From Toxonevra muliebris (taxonomy: Eukaryota; Arthropoda; Insecta; Diptera; Pallopteridae), in the NCBI GenBank assembly GCA_963691655.1, contig OY829328.1:35855890-35919889 (forward strand): a stretch of DNA of 64,000 nt, written 5' to 3'. Below the pieces are notes generated by a model that did not search any database, was not told the origin of the DNA, and saw nothing but the letters and a program-made list of their open reading frames with translations. This document shows positions 12,671-23,836 of this stretch, in pieces; position 1 is the first letter of the stretch; each line of letters starts with the position of its first letter. The translations under genes were made by a program, and so were the position numbers.

Positions 12671-13335
12671 CTTCAATTATTTTGTCCCTGTAGGAAGAGG
12701 GCTAGAATATTTTCGTGGTAAGGTATGCCTGTCGTAAGAGGCGATAAAAATGCCCCACAGAGGTGGGAAGCGTGACCAAAATAAGGCGCAGCCCAGAAGA
12801 AGAATAAACGCTAAGGAGACTCAGACGTGTCCCGCGTTTATACGAAACGATGCTCCCGACTGCAATGAGACCATGCTCGTCTCACCAGATCGGTTAAAGC
12901 AATAAGGCGCGCCAAGGAGACCCAGACGTCTCATGTATTTATACGGAACGGTGTTTCATACTGAAATGAGACCACTCCCGCCTATAAAAACTTGCTCCCG
13001 CACTTGTTTCAGCCGCCTCTTCACACCGCTGTCAGACTAATAATGGTTGTCACGGTTAATCGAATTTGGCGACTGGAAAGTAGCAGTTTTTACGAGTGGA
13101 ACGCAGAAACCAAGGTATCAGTGAACCTACCCAACAGCGGAAGATAACGGTCCAGACCGCCCAAACAAACAGAGGAGTAAGCAGTAATGCTCTAGACGGC
13201 CTCCCGACGAAATACTAATCGGTGATTCGGGGAGGAGCTTTCCGTCGGACGAGAGGAGAGTTTAGCGGGTGGAAGTCTCGCACTGAGTTTGGCTTTCAAT
13301 ACTTTTAATTCTCGTGAAAAAAACCTAGTGGGAAT
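11996..13335 (+). mobile_element. 5'-truncated R1-clade non-LTR retrotransposon
   Basis: This is the 3' end of an R1-clade element: the C-terminal part of ORF2, then a long 3' UTR with the R1-like phrase TGCCTGTCGTAAGAGGCGA near 12,728. The UTR ends in an A-rich stretch around 13,310-13,335. The 5' part (endonuclease and the reverse transcriptase palm) is absent, as expected from incomplete target-primed reverse transcription. It is not in rDNA here, so it is a dispersed copy or a member of a non-site-specific R1 lineage. Confidence 0.75.
12780..12985 (+). repeat. Tandem duplication of about 100 bp in the R1 3' UTR
   Basis: Two copies start at about 12,782 and 12,902. Each has ATAAGGCGC, then AAGGAGAC(T/C)CAGACGT, then TTTATACG(A/G)AACG and AATGAGACCA. 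Some non-LTR elements carry short tandem 3' UTR duplications. Whether this is family-wide or private to this copy cannot be told here. Confidence 0.65.
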
Positions 13336-16260
13336 AAAATTAAGAGCTTTTTTCAAAATATAAACCATTCAAAGTGCCTCCGGGTAATTTGAAATTACGT
13401 ACATACAGGCATGATGTCTATGCGATGTGTCTACGCTGCTGTAATTAAAGCGAACACAACATATTCGTTGAGGTCGCTCCCGACAATATAATGCCCTAAT
13501 ACTGAGCCTTGGTTGTCCAATCCATTAGTCTTTTCATTGCCTACGATCAGTACGAGCCATAATTTATTTTATTTTTCAATAGTATTAAGTTCCGCTTTAT
13601 TTTCGCTAAAGTTTTTAACGCATCCTGAGCATCCCGCCATTTGTTTTGATACTAGCTATAGCTATATTCTATGACAATGATAATGATTTACGTTTGGAAA
13701 ACTGTCGCTTTTATACTGTAGTGAAAAAGTACTTAGTTTCCTCATTTAGTGATCAACTGGAACTGAGCCCAGCCCACCTGGATAAGAAATATGTGGAAGA
13801 TCGCAAAGGACAGCCCATTGGTCCTGTTTGAGAATTTGATGTCAGATTATGCTTAGAGGGACGACTGCGGTATTTTATTGACATAAAGTATTAATATTTC
13901 ATTCTGAATTTCCGGCTTAATATGTACAACGCAAGAATTTTATGTATTAATGATAGCTTAGCTGATTGTGCAAACATTTGAGGTTTTGAGATCTTTTCTT
14001 ATTTCACTAAAAACTCCATATACTTCTTAATTGTATCATGATTTGAAACGAAATCTAAATTCAAACTGCACGTTTACATTACCCAAATTCAATTGGGGCT
14101 GTAATTCGACTCGACTTCTTTCTTCTTTTTTTTTTAGTTTGATAAAATGAGTTGAAGGCTATTTGATATACATATACGTAGGGATTTCAATCGTTTCTTG
14201 CACATGTAAACTCATGCCTTTCATTTCCCGCTGGGTACATATGATCCAGTACAACATGTAAACAAAGGGATGCAATCAACTTTAATTCAACCATCGTGTG
14301 CAGCGATGGGATTTATTGTTGTACGAATACTACTACTATGGTTATGCACACATTCGTAAAAGATATTGCGGATATTTTCAGAGATGCGAATCCCCTATTC
14401 ACATTTATACTTTTTCTTGTACGAGTATGTGGAGTAAAAACACATGTTGCAATACTCCAATGCGCTCCTCGTACGCAATCTGATTTTGTGTTTTTTTTTT
14501 CACATGTATGAGGAGTGTACCAGCAAATAAAAAAATGTTTTTGGTGAAGTTTGGGATTTTTGCTGCTGTTTCTGTTCCTGCTGCAAGCTGCTTGCTGCCA
14601 GCATGTGAGAAACCAACTTACAGTTAGATAAACACGTACGCGTATGTTTTTGGTCAGCAGGTTAACGTTTGGCTACTTTCAGTTGCAACTTCATCCTTGC
14701 TGTAGTTGTTAAGTATTACAGTTGTTGTTGTTATTGTTGGCTGTTGTACTCTGTTTACATATTACTATTCCTCGTTGTATTTGCCTTAAAGGATCTCTTT
14801 TTCTCTCCCTCTCTGTTCTTTTAATTTTATAATTTTCTTTTATTTTTTAATAAAAAAAAATGTTTGTTGGTATTATTGCTGCTGCTGTTGTTGTTGAGTT
14901 TTTTGTACATACGCATGTTCTTGATTCGTGCACGGTTGCTTCCTGTTCCTTGTTCCTTGAATGTTTATAGCTATGTATGTATGTGGGTATTTTTATATTA
15001 AATTGTAGTGAGTGTTTTTTTTTTTAATTTTAAATGAGATAAAAACAGCGCACCTGCCCAAAAAGTTCGCATTTGCCATTTTTAAAGTATATGACAGGGA
15101 AAGAAGGTGGAGCTTTAAAAACTGACATATGTTCTCATTACAGCTTTTCAATTATTTAACATTTAATTTGAATGTTAGATATTCGCTACTTACATACATC
15201 AAACACAGTTAGATTCATACAAATTATATTTTGTTTTCTGAATTTAAAATGCGCATGCGAGGTGCCCTCTAGCGATGAGTTTTTAATAACAAGTCTATGC
15301 CGTTAGAACCCAAAAGCAGCAATTCTCGAAACATTTTAGTTAAAGTATGCGTTTTATTTGTAACAAAAGGCCCTCTAGCGGCGAATTTAAAACCGGATAT
15401 CAGATGGAAACTGATATTGAACATTTCAGAGCTTAACATCTTCGAGAAAGACGTAATGACCAACCAGGCTCATGGTGAAGTTCTTGCGGTCTAGTCATGA
15501 GAAATATAGTGTATGATTTCACAGTCTATCCGGGATCTTCGTCAGAGTAGGGTCCGAATAAGTGGAAATTTTGTTTTTCGGAAACTTTCCAAGATGTGAC
15601 CGGAAACTAAGAGGTAATCCCGGTTGGGACTAAGGTTTCTAAGGTTGAAAAATGGTATCCCATGATTTATGATTACTTTTGCCGGTTAAAATCTTCTGCT
15701 GGTTGGAAAGTAATTCGATGGATTCAAAGTGGTGGAAAGTTGGTGTAGAAATCAGGAGCTCACCATAAACGCTAGTAATACATATTACTTTTAAATATAA
15801 AGAAGAAGTGGCCGATAGTAGATAGACTTAAACTTTATGCACTTGAAACACATGTGGAAGACAAAATTCAAAAGGGTAAAAATTCCATTATAAGAAACGT
15901 TATTTACTTACTTTTTGACTCAGGGCATAAACGTATTAATCGTTTTGTATACAGCCAGATAAAGGATATGCAAAAGCCAATTGAAGAAATAAGTTAAGTT
16001 AAAGTAATAGATATTTTATAAAAATCACTCAGTGTTGAATCAAGAACCAAAACCAAAAAGGAATGGATTGGTTAAGGCTGTGGACATGCTCAAAACAATT
16101 GAAAAGTTGTAATCAAGTGGCAGATTGTTAAAAAACGAAGGCAACACTTAAACCTCTTTTTGGCAGCCAAGCAAGAATGGTTTTTGGTTGGTTGTTTGGT
16201 GGGTTTATATAGCTAATCTGCAAATCTCAATTACGCAGTTTTGATACCACTATCCCTCCG
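13336..16260. other. Intergenic DNA, no secure gene
   Basis: Apart from one unexplained open stretch at 13,619-13,831 (listed separately), this region holds poly-T and GTT/GCT microsatellite patches (for example about 14,720 and 14,870-14,895). Two copies of a CCCTCTAGCG word lie at about 15,263 and 15,371. Nothing else is recognised. Confidence 0.55.
13619..13831 (+). CDS. Unidentified short coding-like fragment
   Basis: A stop-free stretch follows an in-frame TAA at 13,616-13,618 and ends at TGA 13,829-13,831. From about 13,664 it encodes a peptide that looks protein-like rather than random: YDNDNDLRLENCRFYTVVKK, then SFSDQLELSPAHLDKKYVED, then RKGQPIGPV. There is no ATG near its start. 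It could be an exon, a processed or captured gene fragment, or part of an unrecognised transposon. A possible acceptor (ACTAG at 13,651-13,655) lies close to its 5' side but would need a different frame boundary. I do not recognise the family and assign no function. Confidence 0.25.
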   Translation, partial: RILSIPPFVLILAIAIFYDNDNDLRLENCRFYTVVKKYLVSSFSDQLELSPAHLDKKYVEDRKGQPIGPV

Positions 16261-16269
16261 CTTTGTGGA

Positions 16270-18260
16270 CTTAAGGTAGTTAATTCGGTTTGACAGCCGA
16301 TAGGTTGGATAAGTCTAGAAAATAGTTTCCTTGGATTCTATTTCTTGGAGCTGCGGGAGCTGGTCATTTACAAAGGAAGTGGATTATTGTTTCCTCTCGT
16401 CTCAGAGTTTCCGTAACTTTTGCCGTGGTATGTAGTTTCTCTGCATGAGTCCCGTTAGGCCATTGTAAAAACCGTGGTGAGTCGAGCGGTATCTATACGG
16501 TCTTTAGTGATAAGTTCCCTTGACGTGCCAGTATCGTATATCGCCTATGTCACACGGAAGGCATTATATAATGTGAGTGTTCTCAATTTCCTGCGCGCTA
16601 AAGATGCCTTTCTTGACAAAATCCAAAGTCCAGAGAAACGGGAACCGGTTCCACATGGGTTAGGTCAAAAGAGGCTCTTTGGGCGCTAATTCAACAACTT
16701 TCTCATTTTCATTAAGGCTGGCAACCCAGATGAATGTGGGTCGGCATGAATGGACTGAGTTCCTTTCTGCACTGTCTGACCAGCTTGGAGTTGATAATGT
16801 TGGACTGGAGAGCTTTTATTGCGGCCTGTCTGCCCGTAAAATTAGGAATCTTCCTTTAATGTTATGTGTGATTAGATGACACGTCTCTCCGTTTGTTAGT
16901 ACTTCCGGCTGGCAAACTGTGGTTGCATTAGGTAAGCGTATACAATGATTGATAATAACTTGTGGTAAATATATACCATTTGTGTCAAATTTCTTGGCAC
17001 TGTATTTCACCTTACCATGGACGTAAGTTCATACCGACTAAGATCCTGTTGCTTTAGGTAATTGGTAAGAGATGTGGTACCACGTTGAGGGCCTCTAACA
17101 GAAAAATATGTAGACACCTGTGATGCCGATTGTTTTTGAACATTGTAGCTTTTGGCTAGAGTCGGCCACCACAGGATTGAACCATAAGTTAGTATTGGAT
17201 GAAAAATTGCCTCATACATCCAATGATTGATGTAAGGACGCAGTCCCCTTTTTTTACCAATCATTCTTTTACATGAGTAGTAGGCTAAGTAAGCTTTCCT
17301 GACACGCAATTCGTTATTGGATTTCTAGTTAAGCTATACAATTTCAAAGTACTTTGCCTTATTTAATAGTTAATACTGTTGCCGGTTGAGAGTAGAAGGT
17401 CGGAATTTCGGTTTTAGTAATGAAAAGCATAAGTTCGTTTTTTCCGGACAAACCACAAATCCACCTTCTGTGGCCAAGACAATCAGTTTATCTAGCTCCT
17501 TTTGCATAGTATCGCTTATTACGCTGGGAAGCATACGCGATGCTATTGTCACCACAACGTCCCCATATACTACCGCCTTAACCTCCATAAAATCTAATAA
17601 ATTAACGATACTATCTATGACTAGTAGCCACAACAGTGGCGAAATCTCTCCAGTTTCTTTCCGCCTTGTGGTATTTCTCTGTTGCCATACTTAATGCGAA
17701 CTATGTTACCAAAGCTCACACTGAATAATCCTAGTTTTAAGCATCGCAACTGTCTGGTTTCTAAGAACCTCCTCTAGATCTACTCTGTTAAAAGAATCCG
17801 AAATAGCGCTGTTACTGACATTGTTAAAAGCCCTCTCAATGCCTAAGAAGGCTGTGGTGGATAACTGAATAGTTTGAGGCAAATTGTTCTTCCTAGCGAC
17901 CGTTTCTGTGGATTTATCCTGGAAATCATTCCACTGTATATCAATGGTGGAGTTCCAAATCCCTCTCCATAGTTTTCAGTACGATGTAATACTAATTGGC
18001 CTAAAGTCTTTTTTTGACTCCTGACCAGTTTTCCCTATCTTAAGGATGAAAACTACCTTCACTTTGCTCCAACTAAGTGGTATATAGTTGAAGCCTATGC
18101 ATACGTGTTCTTTATATAATTTTTAACCATGGGACTACCATAACCTGCAACTTCTGTAGCATGATTGGGTAGATACTGTTTGTACCTGGCTATTTTTCTA
18201 ACTAGAAACTACCATCATTACTTTTTAAAGTATGATACTCTGTCTTTCCCTCCCACTTAC
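16270..18260 (-). pseudogene. Decayed LOA-like non-LTR ORF2 (RT, RNase H, C-terminal zinc region)
   Basis: Read on the minus strand, pieces of an ORF2 appear in the right order but in shifting frames. Near 18,020-18,060 is an RPIS(I)TS-type RT motif, and near 17,840-17,870 FLGIERAFNNV. Near 17,610-17,640 is the PLLW segment after a ruined GTPQGG motif. At 17,540-17,575 is VVYGDVVV, in place of the catalytic YADD-type motif. At 17,150-17,290 is the thumb-like GLRPYINHWMYEAIFHPILT. Around 16,740-16,845 are RNase H remnants (QAAIKALQS), and at 16,275-16,390 the C-terminal EETIIHFLCK region. The order and wording match the intact LOA-like ORF2 at 38,754-42,329. Stops, frameshifts and loss of the YADD aspartate show that it is dead and old. 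Confidence 0.75.
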
Positions 18261-19344
18261 CATAAAATTTTTGAACCGTTATTGATGAAATGAAGTAATG
18301 CTATTTTCGGTAAACGTTTCAATTAACTTTATGTAAGTAACCTTCATTACGTAGGTATACATGATATTGAGACGCAGAAACATATATGAAAACCAAAGAA
18401 AACCTAAGCGCGCTCACTCAAAAAGCTGAAGTCAAAATAATAGTAGTGACAAAAGGAAAAACTTTCATATCACGCAAACAATGTTTTTAGAAGAATATGT
18501 ATGTTATGTCAAAATTTAAAGAGTAGCTTGAAGCTTGAAGTATTTATTGCATAAATAATTTTTATTTTAATAATATTTAAAAATGTACAAAAATTAAAGA
18601 CTATCACAAATCATGATTTGGACGGTAAAAAAAATAATAGTGATTGATATGGAAATAGAGATAGGAGCATTACTTTTGAAAAAAACGTTAATGTTTCTAT
18701 TAAGTAATCTCAAAACGTATTAGTATGTTGATTTTTAGCTAAAACAGCGACACATCGCCGGTACTTATAGTAAACTAATCCTCCGCATCTCCCTACAGAT
18801 GACACCGTCTGTCGTATTGTTATCACTGGAGCTTACAGCCCCTAGTTGATATAATTCTGAAAATATCATTTTCTTTATTATGCCATATAATTTCAATAAT
18901 TTTCAGGTTCACAAATTGAGCTAGTACCAATTTTGTTGAGGGAATGAGTTTTTGAAGATTTAGCACCACTTCAAAAATCGTTATCCTGGTGGGATATGTT
19001 TTTGTGGGACCTATACCACTCAGTGTTTGATAACATGACTTTTATGGGTTTACGTGGATATACATTTTTATTCCATATGGATCTCGATCAAAATTTACTA
19101 ACTTTATTTACTTTCGAAAACATCTGAAACTAGTTTCCTGTTTTGCTGTGGATATTTGGAAGGCTAATTTGAGGTTATTTTGTGAACAGACGATTACAAG
19201 AAGGTGTTTTTGGGTTCATCTGGTTTTAGATTAAATGGAAAAAACTTACTCCCCCATAACAAAATCAGTGTCATGAAGTTGAATGCTAAATCCGTAGACC
19301 TGAACTTGATTGAAATCATATAGAAAATGTGGTTTTCAAATTTA

Positions 19345-20352
19345 AGGACTGTATCGAAAAGAAACTGCACACCTTAATTCAATATTTCTCACATTGTATA
19401 CGTTTGATCAAAATGCGGTAAGCACCTTTAAAAAGTGTGAGCGATTCTAATTTTATTGTTACTTCTTTATCAAGTTTGGAGACTCTTGTTCTCTCAAATA
19501 TTGGCCGAAAAGTGGAAGAAAAAACAAAACCAAATCTGTCAGTGAGAGGCTCGGCAAAAAAAGCTATAGCCAGTGCCTCTATGATTGCAAGAGGAAGGCA
19601 GACATAATTTAGAAACTTATGTGATAAGAAAGTACTAAAAAAAAAATGTTAGGACAATTGCAAATTGGGAAAACTTGGCTTCGAGAATTGTACGGTCGTT
19701 TGCTTCAAGATGTTGATGAGCCCGTTGTAATGGATGATGAAAGCTATGTTAAAATGGACTCAAGAACATTACCAGAGCTGTAATTCTACACAAAACACAA
19801 AGTATGTACTATCGATCAGTCAGTGTGAATAATTGGAGTGGAAAAATTAGACGAGAAGTTCTCATTTGGCAGGCTATTTGCTCTTGCTGCTTTCAGACCA
19901 TTCCGTTTCTTACTAAGGTCACTATATACGCAGAAATTTACAAGAAAGAGTGCTTAAAGCGTCGTCTTATAATTTTCATATAAAACACAATGTATCAATA
20001 AATTTTGGCCCAGGAGAACACACTAAACGCTCTAGAATTACGCCCAATAGACAGGTATTGGGCTATTGTCAAACGGAACTTGAAGAAGGGTAGTTGAGGT
20101 GCAAGTGACGTCGAAGAATTGAAAAAAATTTCTTAAGGCAGGCAGTGTCGTTACAAAACAAGATGTGCAGATTTTGATGAAATGGATTAAACAAAAAATT
20201 CGGCGTAAATTAAGGGAATCATTTTTTTATAAGTCTTAATGGAAAATTAATTTAGATATATTTATTGATAAAATGAAAAAAGTTGCAGCCAAAAAAGAAT
20301 ACATTATGTTACAAGCAAAACAATGTGTGCAGTTTCTTTCCGATACAGTCCT
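19345..20352 (+). mobile_element. Nested mariner/Tc1-superfamily element with TIRs and TA duplication
   Basis: TIRs of about 28 bp begin AGGACTGTATCG at 19,345 and end with the inverted copy at 20,352, with one mismatch in the first 28 positions. Each end is flanked by TA (19,343-19,344 and 20,353-20,354), the target duplication of this superfamily. The inside carries a decayed transposase on the plus strand. It is 1,008 bp long and lies within the Tc1-like relict, so it inserted later. Confidence 0.85.
19490..20215 (+). pseudogene. Degenerate mariner-type transposase
   Basis: Translation in shifting plus-strand frames gives VMDDESYVKMDSRTLPEL near 19,730-19,780, which has the MDDES block holding the second catalytic Asp. 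It then gives RRSSHLAGYLL-type sequence near 19,850-19,880 and LRPIDRYWAIVKRNLKKG (one frame, near 20,037-20,090) around the third catalytic position. The segment that should join the FWPD-type block to the PNCPELRPIERYW-type block is deleted at about 20,010-20,040. Multiple stops make it non-functional. The family assignment (IS630-Tc1-mariner, possibly a DD37-type lineage) rests on these motifs and the TA target. Confidence 0.65.
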
Positions 20353-20639
20353 TATGTCTACAATTTTTAAATTTTCAATGATGATCAATGTTCCGATGAT
20401 GTATCGGTGGTATAGCCAAATAGAAAGTTTGAAAATTACTTAAAGCATTTTCGATAAATCATTATCGAAATTAATTATTAAATAAATAACTATTATTTTG
20501 ACCTTAAATGTACATCACACAGCTGTGCTCGAGTATTCCCCAAGTCTGTCATAGCCCCTAATTAAAATTAAATTTGTGACGTATAATCAAAAGTTAAAAA
20601 TGGCATGTGCAAAAAAAACAACACAACAAAACAAAGGAA

Positions 20640-20720
20640 ATTTCAGCAAAAAAAAAAAAAAAAAAAAACACACACAAAAAAAAGACACAAATTCCGAAAC
20701 GAAATGCAAAAAAAAGAAAT
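20640..20720. repeat. Poly-A and A-rich low-complexity tract
   Basis: Long A runs mixed with ACAC. The open frame through it encodes a Lys-rich peptide and is not considered a gene. Confidence 0.7.
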
Positions 20721-21114
20721 ATTCATAAATCTGTGATGAAAATCAAAACCAAAATGTTTCAAAAACTGACCCCAACAGGCGCCAGTTTCTGCATTCTAGC
20801 AGAAATTGCTTGGCTTCATGCCAAATATTGAACAGCAACCGAAAAAAAGTAAAAAGTTATCAGAAAAAATTTTTCGCTGACAGCTTAAATTGAATCTCCT
20901 TCAAAAAAGTAAAAAAAAGGAAGAAATTAAACAGTCAGAGTTGAAACACCAGTAACTGTTGTTATTGTACCCATGTAGGCTCTCTCACAGACAGAGAGAC
21001 AGGCAGACAGACAGCCCCAAACATAATACATCTAGCAAATTGTTTATCAACAACTTCTTGAGGTGATTTTTTGGAGACACGCACACAGCATCGCATGTGT
21101 GTAGAATTTTATAT

Positions 21115-21150
21115 ATACATATATATACGTGTGTGTGTGTGTGTGCGAAT
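21115..21150. repeat. TA and GT microsatellite
   Basis: ATATATAC followed by a pure GT run of about 10 units ending in GCG. Confidence 0.75.
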
Positions 21151-21582
21151 TTTTGCTCAACGAAAACAAAATTGTTTTCTTTTACATGTTGGGTACCCGT
21201 ACATATCATGACGCAGTGATGCGTAATTTTTGCAATGTTGTCATTTTTGTTGTTGTTGTTATTGCCTTGTAACGTAGTAGCGTCCAATTGTGCTACGACG
21301 ATATGAACTTGATATGCTTGCATTGCCGCAATATGTTTTTTTTTTTCTTATTATTTCTTTTTAGGTTGGTTTGAAGCATGCTGCATTTCAAGTTTTCAAT
21401 TGTATTTGTAGATACACACACACTCACACACATCCAAGCTGTCAAATATATGCACATAATCCCATTTGGATTAAGATCATCCATGGAATAATCATCACGC
21501 GCTCCAAAACAAGCAATTAATTTTTGCCTATTGCTTTAAAGCAACGAAAGTCACCTACACATGCACAATAACCGACAGAGCT

Positions 21583-22160
21583 CTTTTCCCAATATGTATA
21601 GAAAAATTATTTCTCAAATGTTGGAGAAAAGCTTAGTTCTCAAATTAATTTCCAATGTAATTCTCAACTTGAGTTCAAACATGTTTCTCCTTGTTTGCAC
21701 TCAACTTGACATCAAGTTGAGAATCAACATTTTTTCCAATGTTTGAGAAATTTTATAGTTCTCAATTGGATATCCTCAACACTTTTCTCCAATTGAAATC
21801 AAATATTTTTTCCAACGCTTGATACCAACTTGAATACGATTTGAGGGTAATTTGAGATATTTAGTATATAACTATAATTCAATTTGCGGGATGCGTAAGA
21901 GCAAAAAGTGAAAAGTGAGGTTGGACAGGTTGGAAAAATTCTTTTGATATCAAATTGAGACTAACAAATTTCTCAATTTGATTTAATAACTAAGAAAATC
22001 ACCATATAAAAAATGTGCCTTTTAAGTTGAGAAGATTTTAATCGGACCTTTGAGGTGCATTTGAGAAATAACGTTGGAGATTTGAGAAAGGTATATGATC
22101 TCAAATGTACACCAAATTGATAACAAACAATAATGTATACTGGGTTCCTAGGTAAATAAA
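21583..22160. repeat. Palindrome-rich TTCTCAA/TTGAGAA tract, possible MITE
   Basis: Over about 550 bp the words TTCTCAA and TTGAGAA, and variants such as CAAATTGAG or TCTCAATTTGA, recur in both orientations, so the strand can fold back on itself repeatedly. The edges read CCCAATATGTATA (21,590) and, inverted, CCCAGTATAC (22,133-22,142). That would suit a short-TIR non-autonomous DNA element. No coding potential. The boundaries are approximate and no target duplication was proven. Confidence 0.45.
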
Positions 22161-22485
22161 CTCTGTGCGTATGAGCATTCGTATAATTTTGTGCACGCGT
22201 GCTATTCTTTAAGCAACACTGCTCCAAAGCCTTTTGTATATTGTGCTCCTTTTTAACATTGCACGTTATCGCTCATAGAGTAATCGTTTCGACCTCAAAA
22301 ATGGGATGAGTGAGAAACAGAATGTGAAGCTGAAGTTGAAAGTAACTGAAGCATTTCAATCTGTCAAAAATGAAATGTATGCAATTTATTTGAGTTTTAT
22401 TACAATGTGAAGTTGTCGCAACTGCTGAATATGAATCGCATAGTAGGAACTTTGTCGCGCTTCAATCATAACAGCTGATTATTAA

Positions 22486-22971
22486 CCCTCTAGGTCCGAA
22501 GCGTGTCTTTAGACAGCCTTCATCAAAACGAGTGCAATTACCACTTTAATAGTTTTTTGTTGATAAATTTTATCACATCGTTTGTGGAATTTCCCAAGGT
22601 TTTAAAAAAATGCATCAGTTATTAGTTATGATGCATATTGCAGACGTTAGCGACAAAGTCTAAAATTTGTGAAAAACAGAAAAATTAATTATTTTTATTG
22701 AATTTGAGATAAAAAGAAAACAAAAAATAAAATAAAATAAGTACTTCCCGTCATACTACCCAAATAAAACTAGGAATTTTTGAATTTTTTATAAAAAATA
22801 TTTAATTACATAAAACAAATTGATAAAAAGTTTATTCAACAACAAATACTTTTCGGCATTCAACCTTTCCGCCTTCATAAAACCACTTTAATTAAATTTT
22901 TCAGGGTTTTGAGATCAGATTTATAATTTTTACATCAAAATTTATCAATCCCAATTTTGAGAACTAGAGGG
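22486..22971. mobile_element. piggyBac-type MITE with TTAA duplication
   Basis: The element begins CCCTCTAG at 22,486 and ends CTAGAGGG at 22,971. It is flanked on both sides by TTAA (22,482-22,485 and 22,972-22,975), the target duplication specific to piggyBac transposition. The 486-bp interior is AT-rich and noncoding, so any movement depended on a transposase from elsewhere. Confidence 0.8.
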
Positions 22972-23057
22972 TTAAGATAAAAAAAAAATAAGTGAATTAT
23001 TTAAAGAACTTGTAAAAAAAATAAATTAATTGGTTTGCAATTTATTGCTCTCTGATT

Positions 23058-23836
23058 CAGGGCTTTGGAGCGGAGCGTGGAGCTGGAGCAAGGTGCTGTG
23101 GAGCACACTGTTTTGATCGGAGCTAGAGCTGGAGCTGGAGCAATGAAAATTTAACCGCTCCGCTACTCCGATTTGTAATTTTTCCAACTACCTATTGTTC
23201 GTTTACAATTCATTGTTTTTGTACTCTTCATTGTCATTTCCATTACAGTAATGAAAATTGTAATTTAAATATTCCATTTCCATTAATGGTTATGTCAAGA
23301 GAAATCATCATCGAAGTAGTTTAGTTCTTTATATATTTACAAAGATGCTTGAAATGTGCAATTACCAGGTGTGACGGTAAATAAATCTTAATTTTTTCAA
23401 AAGTCGTCATTAGAAATAAGGGGTGATTTATCTTAACTGGTTCTATTGCTATAACAGCAGCCTTCAAAACGTTATAGTTGTACGAGTTAGTATCATATTT
23501 TTTTCGTATGAAAAAGATGTCGAGTTTTGAGCCAAAATGATTTTGCGATAACGCCTTGTTCTACTCATCTGTGTTGAAAGTTTTGGGGTCATGTATCCAA
23601 AATATACGATTTGTTCCTTAAAACAAAATTTCAGGAAACAGTTCTGCAAAATTAAGGTAGCGATACATACATATGAATTTAAAATAAAAAAAAATATTTT
23701 TATTAGGAAAACTATATGTAGTTGGAGCTTAGAGCGGAGCACGGAGCGGAGCTGGAGCTATGCTTAAGAGGTTGGAGCGGAGTTGGAGCGGAGTTGGAGC
23801 GGAGCAATCACAAAATTTGGCTGATCCAAAGCCCTG
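23058..23836. mobile_element. Non-autonomous hAT element (MITE) with perfect 8-bp duplication
   Basis: The terminal inverted repeats are CAGGGCTTTGGA at 23,058 and its exact reverse complement ending at 23,836. CTCTGATT is present directly outside both ends (23,050-23,057 and 23,837-23,844), which is the 8-bp target duplication of hAT elements. Next to both termini lie clusters of GGAGCGGAGCTGGAGC-like units, in the positions where hAT transposase-binding subterminal repeats usually sit. No transposase is encoded. Confidence 0.9.

Larger units (their letters stand above)
18431..20502 (+). mobile_element. Tc1-like element relict split by a nested mariner-type element
   Basis: The outer ends carry an exact 14-bp inverted match: GTCAAAATAATAGT at 18,431-18,444 and its reverse complement at 20,489-20,502. 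Just before the nested insertion, at about 19,285-19,340, decayed coding reads AKSVDLNLIEII then KMWF. This resembles the SPDLNPIENIW block around the last catalytic residue of Tc1 transposases, here with a stop and substitutions. Without the 1,008-bp insert and its duplicated TA, the element is about 1.06 kb, so it is internally deleted compared with a typical Tc1 element. No clean TA duplication is visible at the outer ends. Confidence 0.65.
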
